Source: S015-6 sp964479535 (GTDB lineage: Bacteria > Desulfobacterota > DSWW01). Taken from it: a stretch of 64,000 nucleotides of DNA. The stretch spans positions 57,964 through 121,963 of the forward strand of contig CAYZMM010000012.1 in NCBI GenBank assembly GCA_964479535.1, in the 5' to 3' direction. This document shows, in pieces, positions 7,929 to 15,850 of the stretch (the stretch's first letter is position 1; the number at the start of each line of letters is the position of its first letter). Under the pieces are notes generated by a model, which made no database searches, was not told the origin of the DNA, and saw nothing but the letters and a program-made list of their open reading frames with translations. The position numbers and the translations under genes are program-made.

Positions 7929-9722
7929 CTACGGGTCGCTCGAGAACCGGTCGGCCCAGGGCTCCAAGTATTCCGTCGCCTCGGTGAGCAGGGGCTCCGG
8001 GACCTCGGCGGCCATCCGCTCCAGGACCCCTTCCACGGTCAGCTCCTCGGTGGACATCTCCAGGGCCGGGGCCTGGTCCGGGTCCACATCGAAGAGGATG
8101 CATTTCGGGCCGTCCGTCTCGTTCGACCAGGGGCTCCACAGGGGAAGCCCCGATCCCGGGGTATTCGGGTCCCCCGTGCGGGCGAACCGGGCCGCATACT
8201 GCATCATGGCCGCGGACAGGGCCTCCCGGCCCGGGCGGTTCGCCTCGGTGAAAAGAAGGTACTGGAGGGCCACGAAGAACTGGTCGTTTCCGAAGAAGAA
8301 GGGGATCTCGAGTCCGTGGAAGGCGCCCAGCACGAACCCGAACGGGTCCGGCAGCTGGCTGTGCCCGTTCTCGTCCAGGACTCCCCAGAGGAATTGATAG
8401 GCATACACATCCGGCTGGTCCGCATGGTTGGAGAGGGTTGCGGCCGGCTGGTCCACGCCGGTGGCCTTCCATACGTCGCTCCCGTAGGAGGTGACCACCT
8501 CGTAGAGGTCCTCCCGCCCGACGAAGGCCGGGTCCGGAAACATGAAGAGCTTCATCTCGTCCTTGTTGCTTCCCAGGATGACGGGCACCTTGTTCGGGTG
8601 GGTGCCGGCCGCGAGGGTTGCGTAGCCGGTCTCCGGGAGCACCGTGCCGTCGGTGAACACGTTCGGCAGGGTGAACATGCCGCCGAACCAGGGCTCGTAG
8701 GCCCTGAGCATCTGCCGGGTGGTCTTCGCCCTCAGGTAGGCCTCGATCTGCGGACCGGTCATGCCGTCGAGGTGATCCTCGGCAGAGGCGATGTCGGGCG
8801 CCGTCCCGTCGTTGACCAGGAGTCTGAGGATGGCGCCCCGGGCGCTCTCTTCCCCTTCCTCCACCGAACTGGCGATGGGGCCGCCGCTCTCGGCCATGGC
8901 CCTGTGAAAGAGCCCCTCCGCCCGGGGAGAGATGAGGAGAGCGAAGACATTCATCGCCCCGGCGGACTCCCCGGCGATCATCACCCGGTCCGGGTCCCCG
9001 CCGAAGGCCTCGATGTTGTCGCGAACCCACTCGAGGGCCTTGATCTGGTCCAGGGTGCCGAAGTTGCCCGAATCGTCCAGCTCGTTTCCCGGAATGCCCT
9101 GCCTCAGGGCGGGATGGGCGAACCAGCCGAAAGGCCCGATCCGGTAGTTCACGGTCACCACCACCAGGTTGGACCGGATGGCGAGGTTCGCGCCGTTGTA
9201 GTCCTCGGTGCATGCGGTGCCGAGCGTGTTGCCGCCGCCGTGGATCCAGAAGTAGACGGGCAGGCCCGTCTCCGGGGTGCGGGGCCGCCAGATGTTCAGG
9301 TACAGACAGTCCTCGCTCCCGTATGTCTCGGTGCCGATGAAGAAGAACTGGGCACAGGGCTCGCAGAAGCCGCTTCTCTCCCTCACTTCCGTCCACGGTT
9401 CGGGGTCCTGCGGCGCCCTCCAGCGCAGGTCGCCCACGGGCGGCCGGGCAAAGGGGATCGCCTTCCAGACCCAGGTCTCGGACTTTCCCTCGACGCCCCG
9501 GACAGGGCCCGACTCGGTTTCGGTGAGGGGGTCGCCGGTCCAGACCGGCCGGTCCGTTCCGCCCGGATCCTCCCCGTCGCCGCCGCAGCCGACGGCGAGG
9601 AACCCGACGAACCCTGCCATGCACACGACCAGCAGGCCGTGACCGAGGAGCCTGATTCGCCGGTCATCAAGGAAACGCGAGCACTGGGTGCGAAAGACGA
9701 ATCGCAGGGGATCAGAATTCAT
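7929..9722 (-). CDS. Type B carboxylesterase lipoprotein
   Basis: A 597-residue carboxylesterase/para-nitrobenzyl esterase family protein that hydrolyses carboxylic esters. A hydrophobic stretch and lipobox end in FLAVGCGG (Cys46), so it should be a lipoprotein outside the cytoplasmic membrane. Hallmarks are ARPPVGDLRW, SEDCLYLNI, oxyanion segment WIHGGGN, nucleophile elbow GESAGAM (Ser253), and a late AFHGLEIPFFFG segment carrying the likely catalytic His. ATG at 9722 has GGAGG upstream, whereas the open frame extends further without support. It lies 32 bases after the LmbE-like gene on the same strand and converges with the exporter gene. Confidence 0.9.
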   Translation of the reverse strand: MNSDPLRFVFRTQCSRFLDDRRIRLLGHGLLVVCMAGFVGFLAVGCGGDGEDPGGTDRPVWTGDPLTETESGPVRGVEGKSETWVWKAIPFARPPVGDLRWRAPQDPEPWTEVRERSGFCEPCAQFFFIGTETYGSEDCLYLNIWRPRTPETGLPVYFWIHGGGNTLGTACTEDYNGANLAIRSNLVVVTVNYRIGPFGWFAHPALRQGIPGNELDDSGNFGTLDQIKALEWVRDNIEAFGGDPDRVMIAGESAGAMNVFALLISPRAEGLFHRAMAESGGPIASSVEEGEESARGAILRLLVNDGTAPDIASAEDHLDGMTGPQIEAYLRAKTTRQMLRAYEPWFGGMFTLPNVFTDGTVLPETGYATLAAGTHPNKVPVILGSNKDEMKLFMFPDPAFVGREDLYEVVTSYGSDVWKATGVDQPAATLSNHADQPDVYAYQFLWGVLDENGHSQLPDPFGFVLGAFHGLEIPFFFGNDQFFVALQYLLFTEANRPGREALSAAMMQYAARFARTGDPNTPGSGLPLWSPWSNETDGPKCILFDVDPDQAPALEMSTEELTVEGVLERMAAEVPEPLLTEATEYLEPWADRFSSDP

Positions 9723-9754
9723 AGAAAAATCCTCCGATGTTCGAGTCTGAACGC

Positions 9755-10462
9755 CTACCCCATGACCTCCACCCGGTGAAAGGCCTCGGCCAGTTCGAAA
9801 TCCTCCCCCTCGGCCCATGACGCGCACAGGGGCCTCAGCCAGCCCTCCAAGTCCTCGGTGCCGAGGGCGCGGGCGATCTCGCCCATCTGGCTTGCGTGAC
9901 ACCGCAGGGCCGCCGCCTTCAGGTCAAAGGTGGCGGTGATGTCGGAGCGGTAGTTGATGTCATCCGTGTCCCAGAACAGAACCTCACGCACCTTGTGAGG
10001 CTCCAGGCCCTCGTCGATCAGGTCGGGGTAGGCGAGCGGGTCCCTGGCGTAGGGATAGACCGCATCCAGGACGACACGTCCCGTGACACGGTGATCGCGG
10101 TGGGAGATGTATCGTTTGTGTGGGTCTGAAGTCGCGACGGTGCGGGGCCGGTGGATCCGGATCTGCCGGACGATCTGCTTGCGGAAGGCGGCCGTGTCCT
10201 CGAGGCCCTGGTCCGGATACCGGAGAAAGACCACCTCGTGAACGCCGAGGGCCCGGGCAGCCTCCCGCTGCTCCCCCTCCCGGATCTCGGCCAGGCGGCC
10301 GGGCGCCATTTCACGGTCGGAGGTGCCCTTGTCTCCGTTGGTGCAGATCACGAAGACGACCTTCTTCCCCTGCTTCGTCCACGCCGCCACCGTTCCCCCT
10401 GCCCCGAATTCCACGTCATCCGGGTGGGCTGCGATCACCAGCAAGCCGGCCTGTTCTGTCAC
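9755..10462 (-). CDS. LmbE/PIG-L family deacetylase
   Basis: About 235 residues, matching PIG-L/LmbE zinc-dependent N-deacetylases (relatives remove acetyl from GlcNAc-inositol or GlcNAc-malate in thiol cofactor synthesis). The zinc motif AAHPDDVEFGAGG is near the N-terminus, with a matching downstream ISHRDHRVTG histidine motif. TNGDKGTSD and LRYPDQGL are also typical. GTG at 10462 is chosen over TTG at 10489 because GGGGGAGA lies at good spacing before it. The next gene upstream (10493) is a FemAB-like acyltransferase on the same strand. That could hint at glycoconjugate modification, but the substrate is unknown. Confidence 0.88.
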   Translation of the reverse strand: MTEQAGLLVIAAHPDDVEFGAGGTVAAWTKQGKKVVFVICTNGDKGTSDREMAPGRLAEIREGEQREAARALGVHEVVFLRYPDQGLEDTAAFRKQIVRQIRIHRPRTVATSDPHKRYISHRDHRVTGRVVLDAVYPYARDPLAYPDLIDEGLEPHKVREVLFWDTDDINYRSDITATFDLKAAALRCHASQMGEIARALGTEDLEGWLRPLCASWAEGEDFELAEAFHRVEVMG

Positions 10463-10492
10463 GTTCTTCTCCCCCGGTCTCCTGCACAAGGC

Positions 10493-11482
10493 TCACCCGA
10501 TCAGCACCCGGCACCGGTACAGAGGCACCGGCTTTCCTCCCAGGCGTCGCTTGTACGCTTCCGGGCCTTTCAGGAAATCGAATCTCTTCTTCCCCGCCGC
10601 AAGGGCCTCCCGGATGCTGAACACCTTGCTGAGCATCCCGACACTCAGCGAACGGTACCGATTGTCGTACCCATTGTTGTAGAGATAGACCGTGGAAGGA
10701 TCATGAAAGCACATTACAGCAGCGGCCGGCGTGGCATCAAGCTCGAGGATCGAGAGCCTGAGAAGGCCTGCCTCGGCCATGGCCTCTGCCAGGGCCCGGA
10801 AGAAGTCCGCCCTCCGGCGCGTCAGGAAGTCGGCCTTGTCCCGCCGGTTCGACTCGAAGAGCCGGAGGAACGTGTCGATCGCGTGCCCGAGTTCCTGAGA
10901 GCCGTTGCTCACCGTGCGGAATTCGATCCGGCCCGCCTCGTCGAGTCGTTTGAGCTTCCTCCTTATCTCGTGACGCTCGCTCCCCTTCAGCTGTCCGAGA
11001 TATTCCTCCCAAGTGGGCGGCAGGACCATTTCGTACGAGACGTTTTCGCGCTTGAAGATGACTTCGCAGCCCATCCGCTTCGCGCCGGGCAGAAGCGCTC
11101 TCATCACAGTCGAGTCGTTGCGAAGGGGCGCCAGCTCCAGGAGGTGGACCGCCCGGCGCCTCAGCTCGGGGATCAGCACCCGGAAGAACTCGGGTTCCCT
11201 TCCCGGGGCCACGATGAAGTCGAGGTAGTCGCACAATTCGGGCGCACCGATGAAGGAGCCCTCGCCGTCCCTGACCTGTAAAGGCGCGACGCCGATCAGG
11301 CGGTCTTCGTGGCGAACGCCGAGGAGACAGCGCGCCTGTCCGGCACCGAAGATTTCCCACCAGACCCGCAGCCAGGCGGGAAGCACAAAGGGGCAGTTCA
11401 TGTCCAGGGGTCGTGTCAGGGCAAGGGGATTGGAGGAAAGGCTGTCGAAGCTCTCCTCACGAACCGTGTAGCCGTCGACCAT
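10493..11482 (-). CDS. FemAB/CelD-like GNAT acyltransferase
   Basis: A 329-residue protein of the Acetyltransf_6 (CelD/BcsL, FemAB-like) group, which has tandem GNAT folds and acylates polysaccharide or lipid precursors. Typical features are an N-terminal NPFVLPAWL-like segment (here CPFVLPAWLRVWWEIFG), HEIRRKLKRL in the middle, and a C-terminal core ending FDFLKGPEAYKRRLGG that marks the family. It is encoded 30 bases before the LmbE-like gene and 27 bases after the cyanophycinase-like gene, all on the minus strand. The acceptor is not evident. Confidence 0.8.
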   Translation of the reverse strand: MVDGYTVREESFDSLSSNPLALTRPLDMNCPFVLPAWLRVWWEIFGAGQARCLLGVRHEDRLIGVAPLQVRDGEGSFIGAPELCDYLDFIVAPGREPEFFRVLIPELRRRAVHLLELAPLRNDSTVMRALLPGAKRMGCEVIFKRENVSYEMVLPPTWEEYLGQLKGSERHEIRRKLKRLDEAGRIEFRTVSNGSQELGHAIDTFLRLFESNRRDKADFLTRRRADFFRALAEAMAEAGLLRLSILELDATPAAAVMCFHDPSTVYLYNNGYDNRYRSLSVGMLSKVFSIREALAAGKKRFDFLKGPEAYKRRLGGKPVPLYRCRVLIG

Positions 11483-11509
11483 GTGAACCCCTCGGGATGC
11501 TTCCGGGAA

Positions 11510-12763
11510 TCAGGAGACGGATCGCCAGCGCGGACCGGCCTCGGTGTCTTCCACGACGATGCCTGCGCGCTGGAGGCTGTCGCGAATCGCGTCCGCATCC
11601 CGCCATTGCCTCCTGTCCCGGAACGACTCCCGCAGTTCGAGCAGATCCTCAACCAGCGGTGCGATGCGATCCACAGGGTCCGGCACGGCGGACGCGAGCC
11701 TCACCCCGAGGGAAACGATCATCTCCCGCAGGATCTCCCGGGCCTGCGAAATGAACTCCTGGTCCTCCAGGGCCCGGTGCGCCTCCCAGATCGTCCGGTC
11801 GAGCTCGAGAAGGGCGTTCGTGGCCCTCTCGGCGTCGCCCCTTTCGAGACCCTGCTCAAAGGCGGCTTCGATGTCATGAATCCCTTCCCAGAAGGAATCC
11901 CGCGTTCTGTCTTCCTCCGCCCCTCTTTCGGCCGCCGCGGAAACCCCTTGCCTCCCGTGCTCACCGACGCTCCGCCCGCGCAGGACATCCAGGGGAATTC
12001 GTTCTCCCCTTTCAAAGGTCCTCTCGGCCCCACAGCGGCGAAGGGTCACACGGCCGATTCCCTTGATTGCGGCCTCCTCCCTGTCGAGGTCGAGAAGGCA
12101 GGCGGTGTGCTCGTCCAGGCCCAGGATGGAGGTTCCCTGCGGCAGCATCGATTCGAGCTTGCGGAACCTCGGCTCTCCCATGTAACAGAACCGGGTGTCG
12201 TGATTGCCCCCTTCCGCATTGTTCCAGTGGGGAATCACCACGAGGTCGAGCCGGAAACGACCGAGGACGTCCATTCCATCCACCCAGTGAAGTTCCTCGC
12301 CCACCTTGTAGACCTCGTAAACCGGCAGGGTGAAGCGTCCGACGGTCAGGGCGGCGGCACTCGCGGCCACCAGACACGCCCCTTCGTTGATCCGATCGGC
12401 CAGAATGTCCGGAATGGGCGTTTCGCGCCATTGGCGCACTGCATAAGAGGGGCTCCCGGGCCCGATCAGGACATAGTCGGCTTGGCGAAGGGTGTGGAAG
12501 GCCTGCTCCGCCTCGTAGGGAGTGGCGGTATCGGTCGACTTGAAAGAAGCGACCGACATGGGTTGCTGCACCCGTGTGCGGAAGTACTCCACAGCCCTCT
12601 GCGAGAGCTGGTCCACGTTGAGCTGGAAGCCTGCGGGCGTGTCCAGGAAGACCGCCTGCGGGTCCCCCCCGGTGGCGGCCAGGAGCTCCTTGTGAACCTC
12701 GACCATGGTAGCCGTCAGCTCACCCGAGCCCATCAAAGCGATCACGCCCTTCTTCGACGACAT
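11510..12763 (-). CDS. Peptidase S51-like domain fused to CysRS C-terminal-like domain
   Basis: A 417-residue two-part protein. Residues 5-260 resemble the class I glutaminase-like/peptidase S51 (cyanophycinase) fold: IALMGSGE at the start, VLIGPGSPSYAV, and AASAAALTVG, where Ser135 stands at the nucleophile position. The last 50 residues (LLELRESFRDRRQWRDADAI, then GIVVEDTEAGPRWR) match the extreme C-terminal helical hairpin and EDT-GTxW motif of cysteinyl-tRNA synthetase. A linker of about 90 helical residues joins them. No synthetase catalytic domain is present. Start ATG at 12763 with GAGG upstream. The role is unknown; tRNA or peptide-related hydrolysis is a guess. Confidence 0.75.
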   Translation of the reverse strand: MSSKKGVIALMGSGELTATMVEVHKELLAATGGDPQAVFLDTPAGFQLNVDQLSQRAVEYFRTRVQQPMSVASFKSTDTATPYEAEQAFHTLRQADYVLIGPGSPSYAVRQWRETPIPDILADRINEGACLVAASAAALTVGRFTLPVYEVYKVGEELHWVDGMDVLGRFRLDLVVIPHWNNAEGGNHDTRFCYMGEPRFRKLESMLPQGTSILGLDEHTACLLDLDREEAAIKGIGRVTLRRCGAERTFERGERIPLDVLRGRSVGEHGRQGVSAAAERGAEEDRTRDSFWEGIHDIEAAFEQGLERGDAERATNALLELDRTIWEAHRALEDQEFISQAREILREMIVSLGVRLASAVPDPVDRIAPLVEDLLELRESFRDRRQWRDADAIRDSLQRAGIVVEDTEAGPRWRSVS

Positions 12764-13031
12764 GAAGACCGTCCTCGAATCGTCGACCCTGAAGACCGGG
12801 TCCGGGCCTGCACGCGAGGAATCCACACGGCACGATTCAGCGGAGTCGCCAGACTAGCACAGTCGCTTCCGTCGTGCCAATGTGCGGGGACCAAGCGATC
12901 TCCGCCCGAAGACGAGAATCCTCTTGACAGAAACGGAATCTTTTCGCCATCTTGAAAAAACCCATCGGCTCGCCGGGGATCGGGTCCGTCAGCGGCGGGA
13001 AGGCGCCCCTCGAGCACGAGGAGGGCGTGCA

Positions 13032-13337
13032 TTGGAAAAGAAGAAGATTCTCGTCATCGAACACGAACAGGACACCTCCCGTCACCTCACCACCCTTTTC
13101 GAGGAGAACGGTTACGATGCCCTGGCCGCCGAAGACGGAGAAGCAGGGGTGCAGATCGCCAGGGGCCGGAGACCGGACCTGATCACGCTGGACATCTCGA
13201 TACCGGGGAAATCGGGTCTCGAGGCCTTGCGGGGACTCCAGGGGGACGCGGCCACCGCGGCGATCCCCGTCATCATGCTCAAAGAGCCGATCGACACGGA
13301 CGACCTGCTCGGGCAGGTGAGGAGCCTTCTCGCCTGA
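13032..13337 (+). CDS. Shortened response-regulator receiver domain
   Basis: A 101-residue stand-alone receiver. The phospho-acceptor is Asp54 (LITLDISIPGKSG) and the domain starts with ILVIEHEQD, so the usual acidic pair is replaced by Glu-His. After beta-4 (AIPVIML, to residue 83) the sequence passes directly to KEPIDTDDLLGQVRSLL. The beta-4/alpha-4/beta-5 segment of about 20 or more residues found in normal 120-residue receivers is missing. TTG at 13032 is chosen because GAGGAGG precedes it at normal spacing. There is no output domain and no adjacent kinase. It may be a non-signalling or altered receiver. Confidence 0.7.
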   Translation: MEKKKILVIEHEQDTSRHLTTLFEENGYDALAAEDGEAGVQIARGRRPDLITLDISIPGKSGLEALRGLQGDAATAAIPVIMLKEPIDTDDLLGQVRSLLA

Positions 13338-13375
13338 CCGCGACCTTTGCTCGCCGCGTTGAATCTACTGTCTTT

Positions 13376-14353
13376 ATGGAACGGGTACTGGTCACAGGCG
13401 CAACAGGTTTCATCGGCTACGAAATCTCCCGACAGCTCGTGGCGAAAGGGCTTCGCCCGCGCCTCCTCGTAAGAAGGCCCATGCGCGCACCCCTGCTCGC
13501 CTCCCTCGACGCCGAGCTCATCCAGGGCGACCTGAGAAGCGAAATCAGCCTCGAGAGGGCCGTGCGGGGAATCGACACGATCCTTCATCTCGGGGCCCGC
13601 GCCACCTTCGAGCGCTACTCCGCAGTCCGACCTTCCATCGTCGACGGCTCCCAGGCACTGATGAAGGCGGCCTGCCGTGCCGATGTGAAGACCTTCGTCT
13701 ATGCAAGCAGCCTCCTGGTGTATGAAGACCAGAAAGAGCCGATCGACAGGGACACGCCTGCCACCCCGCGGATCGCTTATGGACGGGCCAAACTGGAGTC
13801 GGAGAAGAGGCTCGACGAGCTGGCTCGCGACGGGGGCATCTGCTGCGCCGCCATCCGAATCCCCCACACTTACGGGGCACAGGATCTGCTCTTCGAGCGG
13901 ATCCGGGCGGGGAGCGTCATCGCGCCCGGATACGGAAACAACCGGGTCGCCCACATCCACGTGGAGGACGTCTCCCGGGTCATGATCGCGGTGGCGGAGC
14001 AGCGCTGGTCCGGCGTAGTCCCGGTCTCGGACGGGCTCTCCACGTCCTGGAACGAGTTCTTCGAAGAGGTGGCGAAGTACTACCCGAGGTTCCGCCTCCT
14101 GCGGGTCCCCCCCTGGGTCGCGTACTCGGTCGCCTGGTGCCTCGACAAGCTGTGGGTATCCCGATCCCGGCCGAATCTGCACACCCCCGACGCGGTCAGG
14201 GGATGGAACCTGAATCTGCCCGTGAAGCCCGGCCTCCTGTGGGACGAGCTCGGCCTGGAGCCCAGGTTTTCAACCATCTACGAGGGAGTCCCCGCCGTGC
14301 TGGACGACTGCATCGCCTTCCGGTGGGTCCACCCGATCGCAGACCGGTCCTGA
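13376..14353 (+). CDS. NAD-dependent epimerase/dehydratase family protein
   Basis: A 325-residue extended short-chain dehydrogenase. The Rossmann motif GATGFIGYEI is at the N-terminus. A YGRAKLESEKR segment supplies the YxxxK catalytic pair, preceded by an ASSLLVYED serine motif. Family members act on nucleotide sugars, sterols or flavonoid-like ketones. The substrate cannot be read from the sequence. It starts 38 bases after the receiver gene and converges with the acyl-CoA dehydrogenase. Confidence 0.85.
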   Translation: MERVLVTGATGFIGYEISRQLVAKGLRPRLLVRRPMRAPLLASLDAELIQGDLRSEISLERAVRGIDTILHLGARATFERYSAVRPSIVDGSQALMKAACRADVKTFVYASSLLVYEDQKEPIDRDTPATPRIAYGRAKLESEKRLDELARDGGICCAAIRIPHTYGAQDLLFERIRAGSVIAPGYGNNRVAHIHVEDVSRVMIAVAEQRWSGVVPVSDGLSTSWNEFFEEVAKYYPRFRLLRVPPWVAYSVAWCLDKLWVSRSRPNLHTPDAVRGWNLNLPVKPGLLWDELGLEPRFSTIYEGVPAVLDDCIAFRWVHPIADRS

Positions 14354-14374
14354 CCGCAGGCGCCCTCCCGAACC

Positions 14375-15697
14375 TCAAGCCTTCTTGAAGGCCGTCTTGG
14401 GGAAGAAGCACGAGGGACACTCGTCGGGCGGCTCTTCCCCGTGATGCACGTAGCCGCACATGCGACACCGCCAGACCCCCTTGCCGGATTGAACTTGTTC
14501 GGGATCCATCTCCCTCTGCATGGGCAGATCCTCCAGGGGAGGCATGACTGGCTCGTAGGCGCCCAGTGCGAATCCGGAAATGATGACCCGCTGGATCTCG
14601 CTCGTCCCCTCGTAGATCTTGAAGAGCCGGGTATCCCGCATCAGCTTTTCGATGGGAAACCACTTGGTGTATCCGTAGCCCGCCAGGATCTGCAGGGCCT
14701 CGCCCAGGACCTCCTGTGCCACCTCGGAAGAGTACATCTTGGAAAGAGACGCGGTCAGGGTGGGGTCCATGCCCTGGTCCGCCTCCCAGGCCGCCTTCCA
14801 GACCAGCAGCCGGGCCGTTTCCACCTTCTGGTACATCTCCGCGATCTTGAACTGGATGGCCTGGTAATTGGCGATGGGAGCGCCGAAGGTCCGGCGCTTC
14901 TTCGCATAGTCGATCGCAAACTCCATGGCGGACCGGGAGGCACCCACCGCAAAGGCGCCGATGGCGGGCCGGGTCCGACCGAAGGTCTTCATGGCCAGGA
15001 CGAACCCCTCTCCCGGAGGGGCGAGCACGTTCTCCTTCGGCACCTTCACGTTCTTGAAGTTCAGAGAGGACGTGTTGGAGGCCCGCTGGCCGATCTTCTG
15101 GATCGTCATGCCGGAGGAGACGCCCTCCCAGTCCCGCTCCACGAGGAAGGCGCAGATCCCCTTGTGCTTGGAATCCGGGTCCACCGTGGCGAAGACGGAC
15201 ATGTAATCGGCGATGCCTCCGTTCGTTATCCAGTATTTGGTTCCGTTCAGCACCCAGTGGTCCCCTTCCTCCCTGGCCTCGCAGCGGATGCCGGAGACGT
15301 CGGACCCCATGGTGGGCTCTGAAGTGGCAAAGCAGATCAGCTTGAATTCCTTGGCGATCTTCGGAAGGCACTTCTCCTTCAGGGCGTCATTCGAAGAGAG
15401 AATCAGCGGTTCCATGCCTAGGGAGTTGTCGAAGATCGATGTTGCCAGGCCGGGGCAGGCGGCGGCGAGCTCTTCGGTGACGATCACCCCGTCCAGGAGG
15501 CCGCACCCGGCTCCTCCGTACTCCACGGGGATGTCTCCGTTCATGATGCCCGCGTCAAAGGCCTTCCGGAGCACCTTCATCGGCGTTTCGTGCATCTCGT
15601 CGTAGTACCAGGCAACAGGCAGGATCTCTTTCAGGGCGAATTCACGAGCCTTCTTCTGCAGCGCCAACTGCTCCGGGGTCAGCGTGAAGTCCAGCAT
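14375..15697 (-). CDS. Acyl-CoA dehydrogenase with C-terminal rubredoxin-like domain
   Basis: A 440-residue flavoprotein that would introduce an alpha-beta double bond into an acyl-CoA. Acyl-CoA dehydrogenase signatures are present: CFATSEPTMGSDV, FGAPIANYQAIQF, ALQILAGYGYTKWF, and YEGTSEIQR, whose Glu is the catalytic base. The last 35 residues add a zinc- or iron-binding rubredoxin/rubrerythrin-like knuckle: Cys411-x2-Cys414-Gly, HxGxxPP, Cys427-Pro-x-Cys430. This tail could hand electrons from FAD to an acceptor other than ETF. ATG at 15697 has GGGAGG upstream; the open frame also offers a GTG six bases earlier. It is divergent from the P1 peptidase across a palindrome. Confidence 0.93.
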   Translation of the reverse strand: MLDFTLTPEQLALQKKAREFALKEILPVAWYYDEMHETPMKVLRKAFDAGIMNGDIPVEYGGAGCGLLDGVIVTEELAAACPGLATSIFDNSLGMEPLILSSNDALKEKCLPKIAKEFKLICFATSEPTMGSDVSGIRCEAREEGDHWVLNGTKYWITNGGIADYMSVFATVDPDSKHKGICAFLVERDWEGVSSGMTIQKIGQRASNTSSLNFKNVKVPKENVLAPPGEGFVLAMKTFGRTRPAIGAFAVGASRSAMEFAIDYAKKRRTFGAPIANYQAIQFKIAEMYQKVETARLLVWKAAWEADQGMDPTLTASLSKMYSSEVAQEVLGEALQILAGYGYTKWFPIEKLMRDTRLFKIYEGTSEIQRVIISGFALGAYEPVMPPLEDLPMQREMDPEQVQSGKGVWRCRMCGYVHHGEEPPDECPSCFFPKTAFKKA

Positions 15698-15809
15698 GGT
15701 CACCTCCCTTCGTCTTGTTCGGAGCCTCTCCTTATCCTACGCTGATCTCATCAGCATTTCATCTTCGCCGGTTTCGGAACGGCTTGCAACCGGACGGGCG
15801 GTGAGCATA

Positions 15810-15828
15810 ATACCACGAATTGTGGTAT
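15810..15828. promoter_or_regulatory. Palindromic operator-like site between divergent genes
   Basis: ATACCAC-GAATT-GTGGTAT is a perfect 7-bp inverted repeat with a 5-base centre. It sits 20-40 bases before the P1 peptidase start and about 115 bases before the acyl-CoA dehydrogenase start. Size and symmetry fit a dimeric HTH repressor of the GntR type. The regulator is not in the window. Confidence 0.5.
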
Positions 15829-15850
15829 GACACTGAAAAAAGGACCGATG

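Noticed and set aside
11309..12955. 548-codon plus-strand frame
   Set aside because: It lies antisense to the S51-CysRS fusion protein and shows no recognisable motifs.
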